NCBI GenBank assembly: GCA_029945375.1
Contig: CM057066.1
Location: 1,054,001-1,118,000 of the forward strand
Length of the DNA: 64,000 bases
Reading direction: 5' to 3'
Origin: Agaricus subrufescens
Taxonomy: Eukaryota; Basidiomycota; Agaricomycetes; Agaricales; Agaricaceae
This document shows positions 43,495 to 55,409 of the stretch, one piece after another. Numbering within the stretch: position 1 is the first letter of the stretch; every line of letters begins with the position of its first letter. The notes under the pieces were generated by a model that saw only the letters and a program-made list of their open reading frames with translations, did not search any database and was not told the origin of the DNA. A program made the translations under genes and the position numbers.

Positions 43495-46400
43495 CTACAT
43501 AATCGTACACCATCCTTTGTTCTCTTGTGCCTCACGTCTTCGGGCTGCTAATTCTCGCTCGCGTTGTTCAGCTTGTTCCCTTATACGACGGTAATACGCG
43601 GTCATCGCATCTTCCTGGCGCCTTCGTTCCTCCGCTTCCCTCATCCTAGCTGCTTCCCTTTCCCTTTGGGCTTGTCGTTCACGCAAGAGCCGAGCTCGAT
43701 CTACCGCCCCCTGATCAGCGTTCAAGGGTGCGGGGATTGCGGGCCTAGCCACTCCTCCTCCTAGGCGAATCCCGCCGAGATTAAGTGCCGGTTGGGCTCG
43801 ACCCGCCTGAATACGACGAAGGGCTGCTATTTGCTCGGCCGCTGCCGCCGGTCCACCAACAACGTCCACTATATCTGGCACATTCGGTCGAGCGTTGGGT
43901 TGTCCGGCGTTGACCCTCGGTTCTGGATCATTATAAATTCCACCGTGCACTTCAGCCATATGGTCATAGATACGAGTCGAGTCGAAAACCCCCAGACAGA
44001 TCCAACAAAAGTGTGCGCCACATGTACAGCTCATATGATTACACCCAGCGTTTTTCTCGACGTACGCTTGACAAGATGGACATCTCTTGACACCTCTTTC
44101 TGTTGCCCATTGCGTCAATAGACGTTCTTGTTCTCCGGCATCTCTGTGAAGACGTCTTTCCGCACAGGTCATCCCACTATGGCCCTCGTTGAAACACGCT
44201 GTACACACTTCGGCAAAGCATGACGGACACGCGAGGACTTGAGGTGAAGTGGTGGCCCGATATATTTGTGTACAACCAGGCGTAGCGCAGTATTTGAAAA
44301 TCTCGGGGTTCTTGTCGATATATGAGTGAAACGCCGCCTCCATCAACTGCTCGAATCGTTGGTGAGGCAAAAACTTCTGGATGAGGGGTATCGAGAGTGG
44401 TTGGTTGCATGTAGCATCATTTCCCATGCATTTCAACGGGAAACTATGATTATCAACAGTTGAAAGGATATAATGACGAAGGCAAGGAGAACAATAGACA
44501 TGTTGACAACCAATCTCGAATGGTTGCGAAACAGTGTCGTAACAAACTGGGCACGGGTTTTCATCCGAGGCAGAAGTGGAGGATGATGTGGACGCATTTT
44601 GATTCAAAAACGTCGTCATGAGCTGCCTGAGGTGATGCCTTGCCTCGTCGAGGTCGGCGCCGTGGAGCACAATTTCCGCTGACTTCACGTCGAGAGTGAC
44701 GTTCTCCTCCCCGAGCAACCCTTTCATCTTGGCTAGACCTTCACGAATAAAAAATCCCAATGCTCGACGCTGAAGTGGGATAGTCCACTGTTCCGCAGAT
44801 ATACGGTCAACCTCTTCCTTAATACGGCCCTTAGCAGCTTCAACCGCATTAGCCGGACCAGACACCATAAGGCAATTATGCTTCCAATCGGTACGAACGT
44901 AGGCTCCAGTACTATGGTAGAGCTCATCGAAGAACTCGTTGCTTCTTTTGGGATCCTTGAAGGTGGGATGCCAATAGGACGCATCGAGATTCTGACCAGC
45001 GGCCATACCCTCGATACGTACCTTCAGGGCACCTACCATCTTCTTGTCGCGTCCAAGCAAAGTGATAATCACCTTCTTTCCGCTTACTCGATCGATAGTC
45101 CTTGTCTGGATAGTCGCCTCTTTACTCTTTCCTTCGCATAATTCGGACCACTGAGCCTTTTGAGCATTATATTGATTTTCGTCCAGAGTGAGAACGAATC
45201 GATGAGGGTCAGATAGGAAGAGACGCAGTGGAGGACATCCCGCCTTCAGTATTTTCCCAGAAAGACTGTCATGAGCGTTTTTCGCACTTTCCCAAGTGTC
45301 AAAAACTGCTTTGACAGAAACGGATCTGGGACGGGAAGTGCTGTCAAGGTTTAGCCTTTGGAATGTGGATCCAGGCAGATCGCGGAGATGAGACTCCAAC
45401 GCGTTGAACACCTCGTCCGACGTGTATGACAAGACACTATGATCAATTTCGACATCTTGTGCGTCGGCAAAAGTTCGGACTTCTGCAATAGTAGCGTCTG
45501 CAGGTATCCTGGAGAGTTGGATGGAATAACGAGGGATATAATCCTCATCGACCTCGTCACATCTCAGGGCCGCACGAAGTGTCTGCCCTTTAAAAGGCCT
45601 TCCACCGAGTTGCCTCTTTTTCCCCTCGGCCTCGTATATGTCGATGGAAGGGCGGTACCTGACATTCATGGTCTGGGAGGGTTTGGGATAAAAGATGTTG
45701 AGAAAATGAAAATTCCGATTCGAAGATCCCATAGTACGCCCATCCGAATTTGTCTGGCAAACAACAAACTCGAGATTCCTATCCCGAAAATCTATCCCAT
45801 CCAAACCGAGCGCAATAACCTCAACATCCGCCGCTCTTCCCAACACAGTAGCCTGTAACCGACCATCCACATGGTCCATCCTGAGTACAGCAATATCACC
45901 AGGGTCAACGCCCTGCTGAGTAAAGAGTGCTATAACCTCAGATCTCTGAGCATTCGAAGGAAGATTTTTGACAAGGATTTGAGACGCCTCAAAGCCGCAT
46001 ATAACACGTTTGATCGTTAAGCCAGCTTCAAACCGAACAAACGAGTTGAGTACGACTTTCTGAATCGTGACAGTCGCCTCTCTAGCCCAGTCTTCTTCCT
46101 GTTTACGACGTCGTTCGATCCTTTCCCTTTCTTTCGCCTCCTTTTGTTCTTCCCTCTCCTGGGCTGATTGCAACTGCCTTTGCTGGCGAGCAGCAGCAGC
46201 AGTCGCAGCACCATGCTCGTTAAACTTGAACTGGTTTCTCTCTCCATAGCGTCCCTTTCCCTTCCAAGTTGTACTCGTTGTATCGACAATAACAGGATGG
46301 TCATTCACGTCACCAGTATCCGCAGATGGTGTATCACCTACACGATCTGAAGTCCCAGTGGCGCTACCACCCTCACCAACAGAAGATGATCCAGCCTGTA

Positions 46401-46889
46401 CGGTTATCAATCAAGCGTTCACGTGTAAAACACACAAAATACCCCTACCTCCCCATCATGCCGAAACCGACATTTAGCTCCCCACCTACAGCTACCCCCT
46501 TGCCACAGCCTACAAGGCTTATTAATCCTAGGAAGAACCTTAATCCCAGAATCGTCCGACCGAGTGGTAGCCTGAGATAACGCCGAGCCCCTAAACGACA
46601 AAAGTGGTTGTTGATCAGGGTTTTCACTATACAAATAAAATAGACACATACAAAGTTGTGGAGGTCGTATCTCCGGATTGACTTGTATCAGATGTGACCC
46701 TGTCGCCTACATTCGACGACGATACCTATAGTCCCAACCCAGATTCGGCAACGGTTAGCAGAACGACGACAAGGTAAGATGAGAACAGACAGTATGAGTA
46801 AACTTGCAATTGTGTCCAAACCGGCATGTCCCTTTGACATAATATTTGCAAGTTTGTTGCGACCTCTTCTCTAATGTTCCTTGAACCAT
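43495..46889 (-). CDS. CCCH zinc finger/RNA-binding/RBR E3 ubiquitin ligase with CaaX end
   Basis: A RING-between-RING ligase, roughly 1,060 residues. Exon 1 starts MVQGTLEKRS and holds a CCCH finger (CKYYVKGTCRFGHNCKFTH). After two short introns a second CCCH follows (CRLWQGGSCRWGAKCRFRH). A third intron leads to the long last exon. That exon has an acidic/basic coiled coil (QEREEQKEAKERERIERRRK), RRM-like and KH-like parts (ILVKNLPSNAQRSEVIALF), and RING1 (CPVCYDTVSQPFEIGCQHVYC). The IBR (YCATPGCTQIYR, CPSCFAEVCTACFNEGH) and RING2 (RCPSCQAYVEKNAGCNHMSC, then HFCWICLGVF) follow. RING2 Cys of AGCNH is the likely thioester residue. A basic coiled-coil tail ends CTIM, a CaaX farnesylation-type motif. 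The architecture resembles the DEAH11/12 C-terminal module without the helicase. The start codon is inferred. Confidence 0.86.
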
Positions 46890-47506
46890 AGTTTGGGGTG
46901 TAGAACAGCAGAGAAGAGTAGTCAGGGTTTCACGAGCGCAACAAAGCCTACTTATACCTCTCAACACGTGTACAGGTACGTAAAAAAATGCCTCAAACGC
47001 ATCCACCACACGTGTATGTGACGCCAAAAATAAGAATATTGCTCATGATTTCCATTCATGACTATTGAAAGGATGGACAGTGTAAGCGAAAAATGCTATG
47101 TTACGAAGGTGAGACAGAGATAAAAAGCTCAAGCCAAAATTAAATGTCCCATGACGAATTGATAGAACCAAGAAGCTATTTACACAAGTTTTGTTTTAAA
47201 AAAAAACACAACATAAAAACATCAAGAACATCAGAGGTGCCGGTGAAAGGAGCGATTATATCCTGGAGTCTTGTCCAAGGAAGTTGGGATTTTAAGATAA
47301 AACATGTGACAAGGGAGAAAAGCGAAGGCCAATTGGCGCCTTTAAACAAGGCTGAAATGCAGAGAAAGAAAAAGTGGCGAAAAAGTGCCTGAAAATAATG
47401 TTTCAAACCTTTTCCCCAGTAATATTTTATCCAATAAAAAGAGGAGGGTAGCGGTAGAGGATTGCACAAGAGTGTAGGATTTCCTGGTATGGTAAAATTT
47501 CCGGTA
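46890..47506. other. intergenic between the RBR gene and P450 gene 2
   Basis: No gene recognised. It holds the RBR promoter at left and the 3' flank of the P450 at right. Confidence 0.5.
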
Positions 47507-49932
47507 TCAAAATTCGAATTCCGTTTGCCCGATCAACTCTAATGCCTTCTCAGAACGTGGTCGAATATCACATTGGAATTTATTAGGCATCCTATAAAGG
47601 ACACAGGTTAAATATCATAGCATCAATGAAAAGCATAGAGTAATGAAACTTACCTAAAAATGAAATTATCAAAGACAAATTCAGGCTCAACTACCTTGCC
47701 GGTTTTATCCACAGGCTTGGTGATGTCCATGGTCGCAATGACAGAGGCGATTAATAGCCACACCGACGAGTCAACGAGGTTAGCACCGGGGCAGCGTCTG
47801 GACACGTCCAATATTGAGTGACTGGCTCCCTTACGCGGAAGTGGAAATAGCCATTATCACTCACCTACGACCAAACCCAAAAGCATAATTCCTCGGATCT
47901 CTTCTCTTCGTAGTCTCTTCATCGGCAGATTCCAAAAATCTCTCAGGTTGGAAGTTACTAGCATTGGGATATAATCTCTCGTCACGCATGATAGCCCTAT
48001 CGTGAAAGTTGTAACATTAGCGCTGGGTAGTTAAACAAGACGAGGAAACGCTATCGCTCACCAAATGTTTCCAAATACCTGTGTCGCCAGCGGAACAGAA
48101 GGCCTTTAGTGATACTAGCGCTTCGAACGAACTTACTCAAGATAACTCACCAATGATCCCTTGGGTATAAGCTTCCCGCGATAGATATCGTCTTCCATCA
48201 ATCGATGGGGTAAGTCTATAATGAATAATGAGAGTGTATCAAGGTCGAGCAATCAAATGACTTACTCAAAGGTACTGGGACACCCCAACGGAGGGTTTCA
48301 TTGATAAGGGCTTGAACTGTCAAAGGCACATCATCAACCTTGCCAAATTGTTTAGTACAACACTGACTCACCAAAAGGGAGAGAACTGCGGTCGGTAATC
48401 GACGGAAGCCTATCAGTACCAACGACGCTATCAATTTCCTTCTGCGCTTTGTGAAGAGCCTCGGGATGCAGTAGCATTGCCATTAGGAAATGGCAGAAAA
48501 CAGTAATCGTCTAAAGGGTGATCATATCAGAGAGTATACCTTAAAATGCGCGTAAAAGCAGCTCACGGTATCACCGCTAGCCGAATACATTGAGTTCGCA
48601 GTCCACTTAAGGTCAAACTCGAAGTGGTCGGTTGCTTTGGATTTCTCGTCTTCCAACAGGGTTGAGCAGAACGACGGTATATAATCACCACTTGCCTAAA
48701 CCACGGCCGGAAATTAGAACACACAAAAAAACCAATGTGAGACTGCGTACCATACTGTTCTTCACAAACTCATAGGGCTTTTCCACAAACTCCTCCATCT
48801 TAGCCTTCCATTTCGCAGCCTTGAGTTTGAAACCAGCGCCAGGCGCCCAATTAGGAAGATACTGCAATGCAGGGATGATGTCCACGGGCCAGATACCACC
48901 ACCCGAGGCGATATGGTTCGCTAATAGATCCACACATTCCTCCGCGAGTTGCAGGAACTTGTCTTCACTGGACTGAACTTCGTAGCCGTACACCACAGAT
49001 AGCGTTAGGCCACCTGCATAACGCCTAGTATGACTCTCATAATTGGAGGGATCTGCAGCGAGATGTCGAAGAAAGGCACGCGTTTCTGTTTCGAGGAGTG
49101 GGTAATAGGTAGGAATAGCTTGAACTCCAAAGGCCTTGTGTAATAACTTTCTTTGACGCTTGGACTGATCGCCATACGTCGTGAACGCCACCTGTCGGAG
49201 ATACACGGAAGTAGAGTAGTCAGTAATCACGGTGGTATCATAAATGATGCATATAAGGAAGATGTGATCGGCGAGCCAAGCCCCCATGATCACTCTAGGT
49301 CCCGTAAAGGAAAAGATAGAGACGAAAACGAGATGGCAGACATACCATGTTCTTGCAACCACATCTGCGGAGAAAGCGGGTCAACAATCCACGTGTAAAG
49401 GAAAGGAAGACCACAATAAGCTCGTAAAGGAAGGCGAAGGAGAAGTGATAGATGACCAAGTTGAAAAGAAGACTCACAGTTCACCGGTCATGACGAGCTG
49501 GGGTTTATCCGAGTAGATGGCTCCACGCTTATCGAGTAGATCGAACGCCGCTTCTGGGCTGTTCAGAAAGACGAGCCCCTGGCCAAAGACATGAACGTAA
49601 ACGACGTCGCCTGAATAATAGCGGGGTGGAGGCGCGCGAATGCAGATACGTGGCGGGGATCAGGATAGGAAGGCAGGAAAATCGAGAGTCAGCTGAGTAT
49701 ATGCGGGGAAAAGGCGCCTGGTGAAGAAGGGGTGCAACTCACCGTACTGCTTCGCCCACTTGTGTGCTGGGAGCCATAGCTCTTTTGCGGTGAGGTCCCT
49801 AAGATTGCCTAGGAGGGGGATGGGTTTCGGACCCGGGGGAAGCGAAGTACTCGAGGCCTTTGACCTGCGGAGCCAGACGAAGACGGCAAAGAGAAAGCCC
49901 GCAGAGGCGACGACGACGGGGGCGGAGGGCAT
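47507..49932 (-). CDS. cytochrome P450 monooxygenase (2)
   Basis: A second microsomal-type P450, substrate unknown. The start MPSAPVVVASAGFLFAVFVW is a membrane anchor; LPPGPKPIPLLGNLRDL follows. Other motifs on the minus strand are DQSKRQRKLLHKAF (helix C), NWAPGAGFKLKAAKWKAKMEE, the I-helix YSASGDT, ExxR as NETLRW, an FQPERF block, and the haem loop FGFGRRRCPGANLVDSS. The frame ends PRSEKALELIGQTEFEF at 47507. It has around ten short introns, several with GTGAGT or GTAAGT donors. About 500-510 residues. Layout and motifs are like P450 gene 1 but the sequences are clearly diverged, so this is not a recent duplicate. Confidence 0.9.
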
Positions 49933-51210
49933 GGGAGAGGAAGAGAAAGGAGAGAAGGAGAAGATGAGGCGAAAAAGCGAAAGGGTCTAGTTAAACCAAA
50001 TTGGATAAGCGCTCGCGAGGGTCGCCTATCCCTGACACCCAGCACCCACAACTCTGCATCAGAAAATTGTGTGGGGATGTATTTTCGGCCCAGCTTCTCG
50101 CGGGACTGTCGGCTGTGTCCAGATGTCACCCTCGAGCGCATCACCTTCTCAGCGCGTCCATGGTCAGCTGAACTCGCTGGAGCCCAGCTGGAGCCGGACC
50201 CAAAAAAAAAACACTAGTGGCTTCGGCACCTCCGCCGAAAGCGAACGCCAAAACGTAATATGTATAGGCCTTTGTGGAATTGATAAGACGTTTTTAGGAC
50301 AGGGCCATATCAAATTTCCGTAGACAATGTCACGACTTCCGTCAACCCTTTGGTCGCAGCTGATGCATAGAAAACGCAAGCCTTCTAATCTCCAAGGAGT
50401 TATTTTGAGACTCGGGTAGCCCGAACAGGACGATAAGTCACAGGGTTTCAATGGAACACGAAGAAATTTCCGACGCCGCAGAACAAGGCCTTTCCCCTCT
50501 TTGAACATTGCATCCGTCCACGAGGTTCAACTTCTGACAGATCCTTATAGTTTAATCACACACGGTCGCTCCACAGCGGATTAGCATCTACTACAAACAC
50601 TTGAGACCTGCCACAGCTATCATAAAGAAGCTAAACTGATCCTCAAACACCAGGAAGAAGCAAATTACGGGTGCGGAATGAAATTGACAAGACAACCCAT
50701 TCAATGCGGACCTCAAACGTAATTATCGCTCCCGTTGACTGACTTGATCATCAGAAAATCCTCTTGTTCCCCCAGGAAAATGCCAAAATGCTAATGCAGG
50801 GCATATACATACCCCTAACATTACACCCTGACAGTGCTAATATTACATATCAACGTCATAACAGACATCGGGTGTGATACTTCCTGTCTTCAGTCCAGCA
50901 TTTCACCAGTGACACCGAGAATAAATAAGCTGGACCAACTTCAACAAAATCTGTCAAATCCGAGTGAGGGGGTAGAAAAAATAACAACCCCGGCTCACGG
51001 GACCAATACCCAATTGCCAAGTCGAATATTCCTTTCAAAGGAATTATCATAACAATGGGTGCTGTAATACATCCCGTAGCATTACTGATTATCTGAGACA
51101 ATTATGAGAGCTATCACTGTTCTGATGTTCCTGGATATTAACAAACCTTCGGCGGAGAGACTGGCGCAAATTGCTTCCGGATCGGCTCTTGAAACCGAAA
51201 GCGAGTCTCT
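49933..51210. other. intergenic between divergent genes
   Basis: Upstream region of P450 gene 2 (-). Short frames only; no gene recognised. Confidence 0.5.
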
Positions 51211-51375
51211 GTAGTACTCTGTACTCTCTGTAGCGGAGAGTACTGTGGCACTCTGTATTCTCTGTAGCGGAGAGTACTGCGGTACTCTGTACTCTCTGTC
51301 ACAGGGGAGATTACTGCGGTACTCTGCACTCTTGATAGGGGAGAGTACGGCCGTACTCTGTACTCTCTACAGGGA
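51211..51375. repeat. tandem hairpin minisatellite (about 34-bp units)
   Basis: About five imperfect units, each built around TACTCTGTACTCTC, then a short spacer (TGTAGCG or similar) and GAGAGTACT. Within each unit TACTCTC and GAGAGTA are inverted repeats, so single strands can form a series of short hairpins. It lies about 330 bp before the ATG of the downstream gene. Confidence 0.85.
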
Positions 51376-51613
51376 TCTCACATCCCATCGACGAGTTGGT
51401 ATCAGCTTCAATCCAAGAAAAGGATTTAGTTGTGTTAATAAAATTGAACGTCAGGATAAATTTACTTGAGGCAAAAAAGTCAACTCAGTCGAGCTTCATC
51501 GTCACCAAATGTGGTAGTTACTGGCCAGCTGGCGTAAAAAGCTGGCATTTGCGGGAAAGAGCATTAGGAGGCAGGAGATGAAATTCCACCTACTCAAAGC
51601 AGGCTAGCGTTCT

Positions 51614-51630
51614 TATATATATATAAATAT
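51614..51630 (+). promoter_or_regulatory. TATA-type element of the 228-aa gene
   Basis: A TATATATATATAAATAT run about 80-90 nt upstream of the ATG at 51707. Confidence 0.55.
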
Positions 51631-51706
51631 CCGTGTGATCATTTAAATCAGATGGTCAATTGTAGAGACAGGCCGCTTCGTCCAACTTGATATCACTGTG
51701 ACTATC

Positions 51707-52393
51707 ATGTCAATAATCCTCCCTCTTCCAGATCCCCGCTGCTTTAACATGCAAGAACTTACTTCAGCTTCAGATCACCGTTCCACCGCATCCCGAATTC
51801 TTCTCTCCTCCAACAACCACAATCTCTCTCCATCCGACCTAGAATTCAAAACCTCACCACTTTTCATCCATCTCTCTCATGGTCTAGCTCTTACACTCGG
51901 TTCTGCACTAGGTTCCACTCCTCCAACAACAGAACAATGTCTTTCCGCATTCCAAATCAACAATAAAGTTGGCTTGACCGTTGGTGCCCGTGCTTGGACA
52001 AAACACGCACACCGGTCCCAAGAACTTCACCCTTCCGACGTATCTAAATCATCACCTGGTCAACCAGGATGGTGGGGCCGTGCTCAAGGCTCAAAATCTC
52101 ACCTAAACGAGCAATCCTTAATACTATTCTGGAAAATTGTTAATGCGACAACGTGGAGGAATTTACATTGGTTACCGCACCAGGTACTGGTGTATGAAAT
52201 GAGAGTTGAAGAAGGCTATGGAATGCGATGGTCTCAAGATCGAAGTTCAGTAAAGGAGGGTGACGATGCTATTGAAGATATTGACGAGAGGCCCTGGACT
52301 TTTAGAGGTTTCGTTGAACCTATGATCGAGAATGGACATGAAGTGGGATGGAGGCATCAACCTGCACCCTCCTCTTCAACACAGTTAACGTGA
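51707..52393 (+). CDS. uncharacterised 228-aa protein
   Basis: An intronless frame from ATG 51707 (MSIILPLPDPRCFNMQEL) to TGA 52391-52393. The frame extends to GTG at 51698 but the ATG is preferred. Features are a helical middle (IHLSHGLALTLGSALG), FQINNKVGLTVGARAWTKHAHR, a Trp-rich stretch (GWWGRAQGSKSHLNEQSLILFW; NATTWRNLHWLPHQVLVYEMR), and the ending RPWTFRGFVEPMIENGHEVGWRH. No signal peptide or membrane segment is evident. The C-terminal pattern seems to me shared by uncharacterised basidiomycete proteins, but I cannot assign a function. A TATA run upstream and balanced composition support a real gene. Confidence 0.75.
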   Translation: MSIILPLPDPRCFNMQELTSASDHRSTASRILLSSNNHNLSPSDLEFKTSPLFIHLSHGLALTLGSALGSTPPTTEQCLSAFQINNKVGLTVGARAWTKHAHRSQELHPSDVSKSSPGQPGWWGRAQGSKSHLNEQSLILFWKIVNATTWRNLHWLPHQVLVYEMRVEEGYGMRWSQDRSSVKEGDDAIEDIDERPWTFRGFVEPMIENGHEVGWRHQPAPSSSTQLT

Positions 52394-52502
52394 TGATAAT
52401 AATACTGTCAAAATTGGTTATGTGTTGGTATGAATCAGATAATGATCATTCCGTTGGCTGATCACGGTTATACCTGAGGCCAATCAGAGCCACAAGACTT
52501 CT

Positions 52503-52860
52503 TCAAGTACTTGTCGACATCATCGGTCTTGAATATATTACTATACCTGCTCGATAACGTATGTCTCGCATATAAACAGCTGCGTCTAGTCTGGCATTTG
52601 AGCCATAACTGAATTCAAATTTTGAAGTCAATATCCGAAAAGGAACGGATCGGCGACAATGATAATACTTACTTTCCAGGTAACCATTCATTCAATTCTC
52701 GAAAAATCGTAGACTCATCCCCTGTTACGCCGTCGTAGCTAGGAGTATCAATGAAAGTGATTCTTCTTCCACTGACCGTAACTTCCACTTTCTGTATGTC
52801 GTTCGTCGTTCGTGTCAATAATGTTACCTTTCCTACACCATGCTGGTAACAACTAGTATG
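52503..52860 (-). pseudogene. relic of an AIG1-like P-loop GTPase gene
   Basis: The minus strand reads VEVTVSGRRITFIDTPSYDG and then VTGDESTIFRELNEWLPGK. DTP is a GTPase switch-II (DxxG-region) motif as in AIG1-like GTPases of basidiomycetes. Upstream, QHGVGKVTLLT and TNDIQ may be the preceding switch-I region. No P-loop (GxxxxGKS) was found further upstream, and the downstream NKxD/SAK parts are not continuous. It looks like a fragment. Confidence 0.45.
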
Positions 52861-53344
52861 AACTACACAGGTATGACATCTTCAGCGAATGCGAAGTCTG
52901 CTAGAACCGACCTAACTTATACCAGACCCAGTCTATCCCACAACTCTACATGAAGATTACGGCTCAGCTTATCCATGCCATATTAAAAAAAACGTACGCA
53001 GCCAACAGCTCCGAGGTCTGCGCGCCATCTCGCATACTCTGGTGCTTCTGAGAGCCATGATGGGTCCCTACTTTCGGGGGCTTTCGGGGGTCGCAGATTC
53101 TTCAAACCCTTCAAACCCGTCTGGCCAGGTGACATACCATCAATTTGTAGAGATTTATCACCAGAATACAGTTGTTACGATCTCACTTTCTGTGTCAGAA
53201 AGAAAAGATATATTAGACCAGCTCGAAGTTATATTTACAAGTATTTGTCAGTCATTCTTATACACTAATGATCCTCATGTTTATGAAACAAGTGTTAACT
53301 ACATTACGTTACGATGATCAAAAACAAGGAGTATGATTGAAGAA

Positions 53345-55409
53345 TCAATTGCCACGCCGTCCTACCCTTAAAAGAAACACTACTGCAATCACAATAGTTT
53401 TTAATCTCAATCGTGGATGACGAGAATTCCTCCGGGTAATAGGGCTCCCGGACCAGGTAGTAAGGCTCCCAGTCCGGGGACCGGGGTGTTTTTCAAGTCG
53501 AGAGGTTGGCGCTGAAAAAGCCATTATTACAGTCGCAAGAGTTTTTAATGTCAATCGTGGACGATCAGGATTCCTCCGGGCAGTAGGGCTCCCGGACCAG
53601 GTAGTAAGGCTCCCAGTCCGGGGACCAGGGTGTCTTTCAAGCCGAGAGGTTGAAGTTGAAAAAGCCATTATTACAGTCGCAAGAGTTTTTAATGTCAATC
53701 GTGGATGGTCAGGATTTCTCCAGGCAGTAGGGCTCCCGGACCGGGGACCAGGGCCTTTTTCAAGGTGTTGCAGAATTTCTGGGCATCGAGGGCGCTGTTT
53801 CGTTTCGATTGACCAGCACTTTCCCACCAGTTCACATAGCATTTGATTGAAGTGACGACTCGAATCTAATGTCGTGTTGTCAAGCCGAGCAGGCAATTCT
53901 CCTTTCATCAACTTGGAAAGGGCTTTGATATCCGAACATCCCGTGAACGGTGTTAGTCCAGTCAACACCTAATGATTATTTGGGTATATGTATTACTATC
54001 ATTTGCGGCACAAAGATGAACTGATGCATACCTCATAGCATACACAACCAAAGGCCCACACATCACTTTCACGGGAGGGACGTGCATCATCTTCCAAAAG
54101 CTCTGGAGAAGCCCAGCGAGTTGTAAGTCCAGAAGTACCAGTCGTAGTCCTGGAGAAACCAAGTGTTTCATCTGTGACGATAGTTGACAGTCCAAAATCT
54201 GCTAAGCAAGCATTTTGATGGTCATCAATCAAGATGTTGCGCTACACAAGGAGGTGAGTAACTCGATATACAATAAATGGTGCGCGGACCGTACTCCTTT
54301 GAGATCTCCGTGGACGATATTCTGATCATGAAGGTACCGGAGACCATTGGCGATGCCATAAATCTTGAAAGGCTTGTGAGTGCGTCAAGTAGGAATGCGA
54401 AGGGACGAAATACTAACGAATGGCTCACGAGGAGCGTCGGGTACCTTCTCTAGATAGTCGACTATATCACCATTGTTCATCCAGGGTGATACAAGACAGA
54501 TCTGTTCCCTTTTCTCGAAATAGAAAATCCCGTCAAAAGGCACGATGTTAGGATGATCAAGTTGGCTCCAGAGGATGGCTTCCCGGGCGTGATTCTAGCA
54601 GCATCCAGGCAAATTGATAAGACAAGTATAGTCACGGGCGCAAAACGGGATAACCTCGTACCTTTAATAAGTCTTCTATCTTCGACTTTTGATAAAGGCG
54701 TACAACCTTTAAGCAAATGAGCCGCCCCCGAAAGCGCCCCTGAAGGATGTCGCAAAAGCCTCCTCCACCCTTAGAAGATATATCTTGGACACCACTCAGG
54801 ACGTAGCAGGTAGGATACAACGCGGAGACTTCACAGAGTTTGCGTAAAGCGATCGCAGTATGCTTTAGTAGCCATGGTTCTGCCGCCTCCCGAAACTCTG
54901 GATCTAAAAGGTACTGAAAAATTGAAACCGAACAAACATAATTAGGGATCAGTATATCTTTCTCCACTAACTCACATGGTTGAGGCGGTCGATTAATGAT
55001 TGCGCATCGTGACCCCTCCGCTCAAATAGCGTTCTCCTCTTTGCTTTGTCCTGTAGCGTATCCGAAAGCCATGCCAATGCCTACAACGTTAGGAAGACAT
55101 GAGTTTCGGAGTTGTTCACGATCAGCATACCTCTTGAGTGTTGGATAACGGCCACAAATGTTGTTGTTCGATCCACTCTCCTTGTGGGTTGAGCTGAGGT
55201 TGATCGGACATGACCCGCTGCGGCAAATATTCAGCTTCTTTATTCGCAATTGAAACTGATGAGGGAAAGCCTTCATCTAGTAGATATGCAGATCCTGAAT
55301 CATGTACTGGATCTGTCAGGGTGTCATATGGTATGGGCTGCGGTAGACCTGTAGTACCAGGTAATGGCTTAGAACGATGCTTGAATAGGGAGAATGGAAA
55401 CTTGGGCAT
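53345..55409 (-). CDS. TKL-type protein kinase with repeated C-terminal tail
   Basis: A tyrosine-kinase-like (probably Ser/Thr) kinase of an agaricomycete-expanded type. Exon 1 starts MPKFPFSLFKHRSKPLPGTT and ends at QLW-like QHLWPLSNTQE. A helical adaptor region follows (DAQSLIDRLNH, then [20 protein letters not shown]). The kinase domain has a Gly loop (GGGGFCDILQGRFRG), the VAIK-type ICLKVVRL lysine, HGDLKG-RNILI (HGD for HRD, catalytic Asp and Asn kept), LADFGLSTI and [15 protein letters not shown] (SPE for APE). It continues [33 protein letters not shown] and CWSIETKQRP. The tail is lengthened by 48-residue repeats. About eight exons; introns are 50-60 nt. It lies 0.5 kb downstream of the myosin-kinase gene on the same strand. 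Confidence 0.85.
53398..53770 (-). repeat. 144-bp in-frame tandem repeat in the kinase tail
   Basis: About two and a half copies of a 144-bp unit (starts near 53398, 53542 and 53686 on +) code for 48-residue repeats with RPRLTLKTLATVIMAFS and HPGPRTGSLTTWSGSP. The unit length is a multiple of three, so the frame is preserved. The unit derives from the ordinary kinase C-terminal tail. Confidence 0.9.

Noticed and set aside
51211..51375. CRISPR-like array
   Set aside because: Units are contiguous tandem repeats without unique spacers, in a eukaryotic context.
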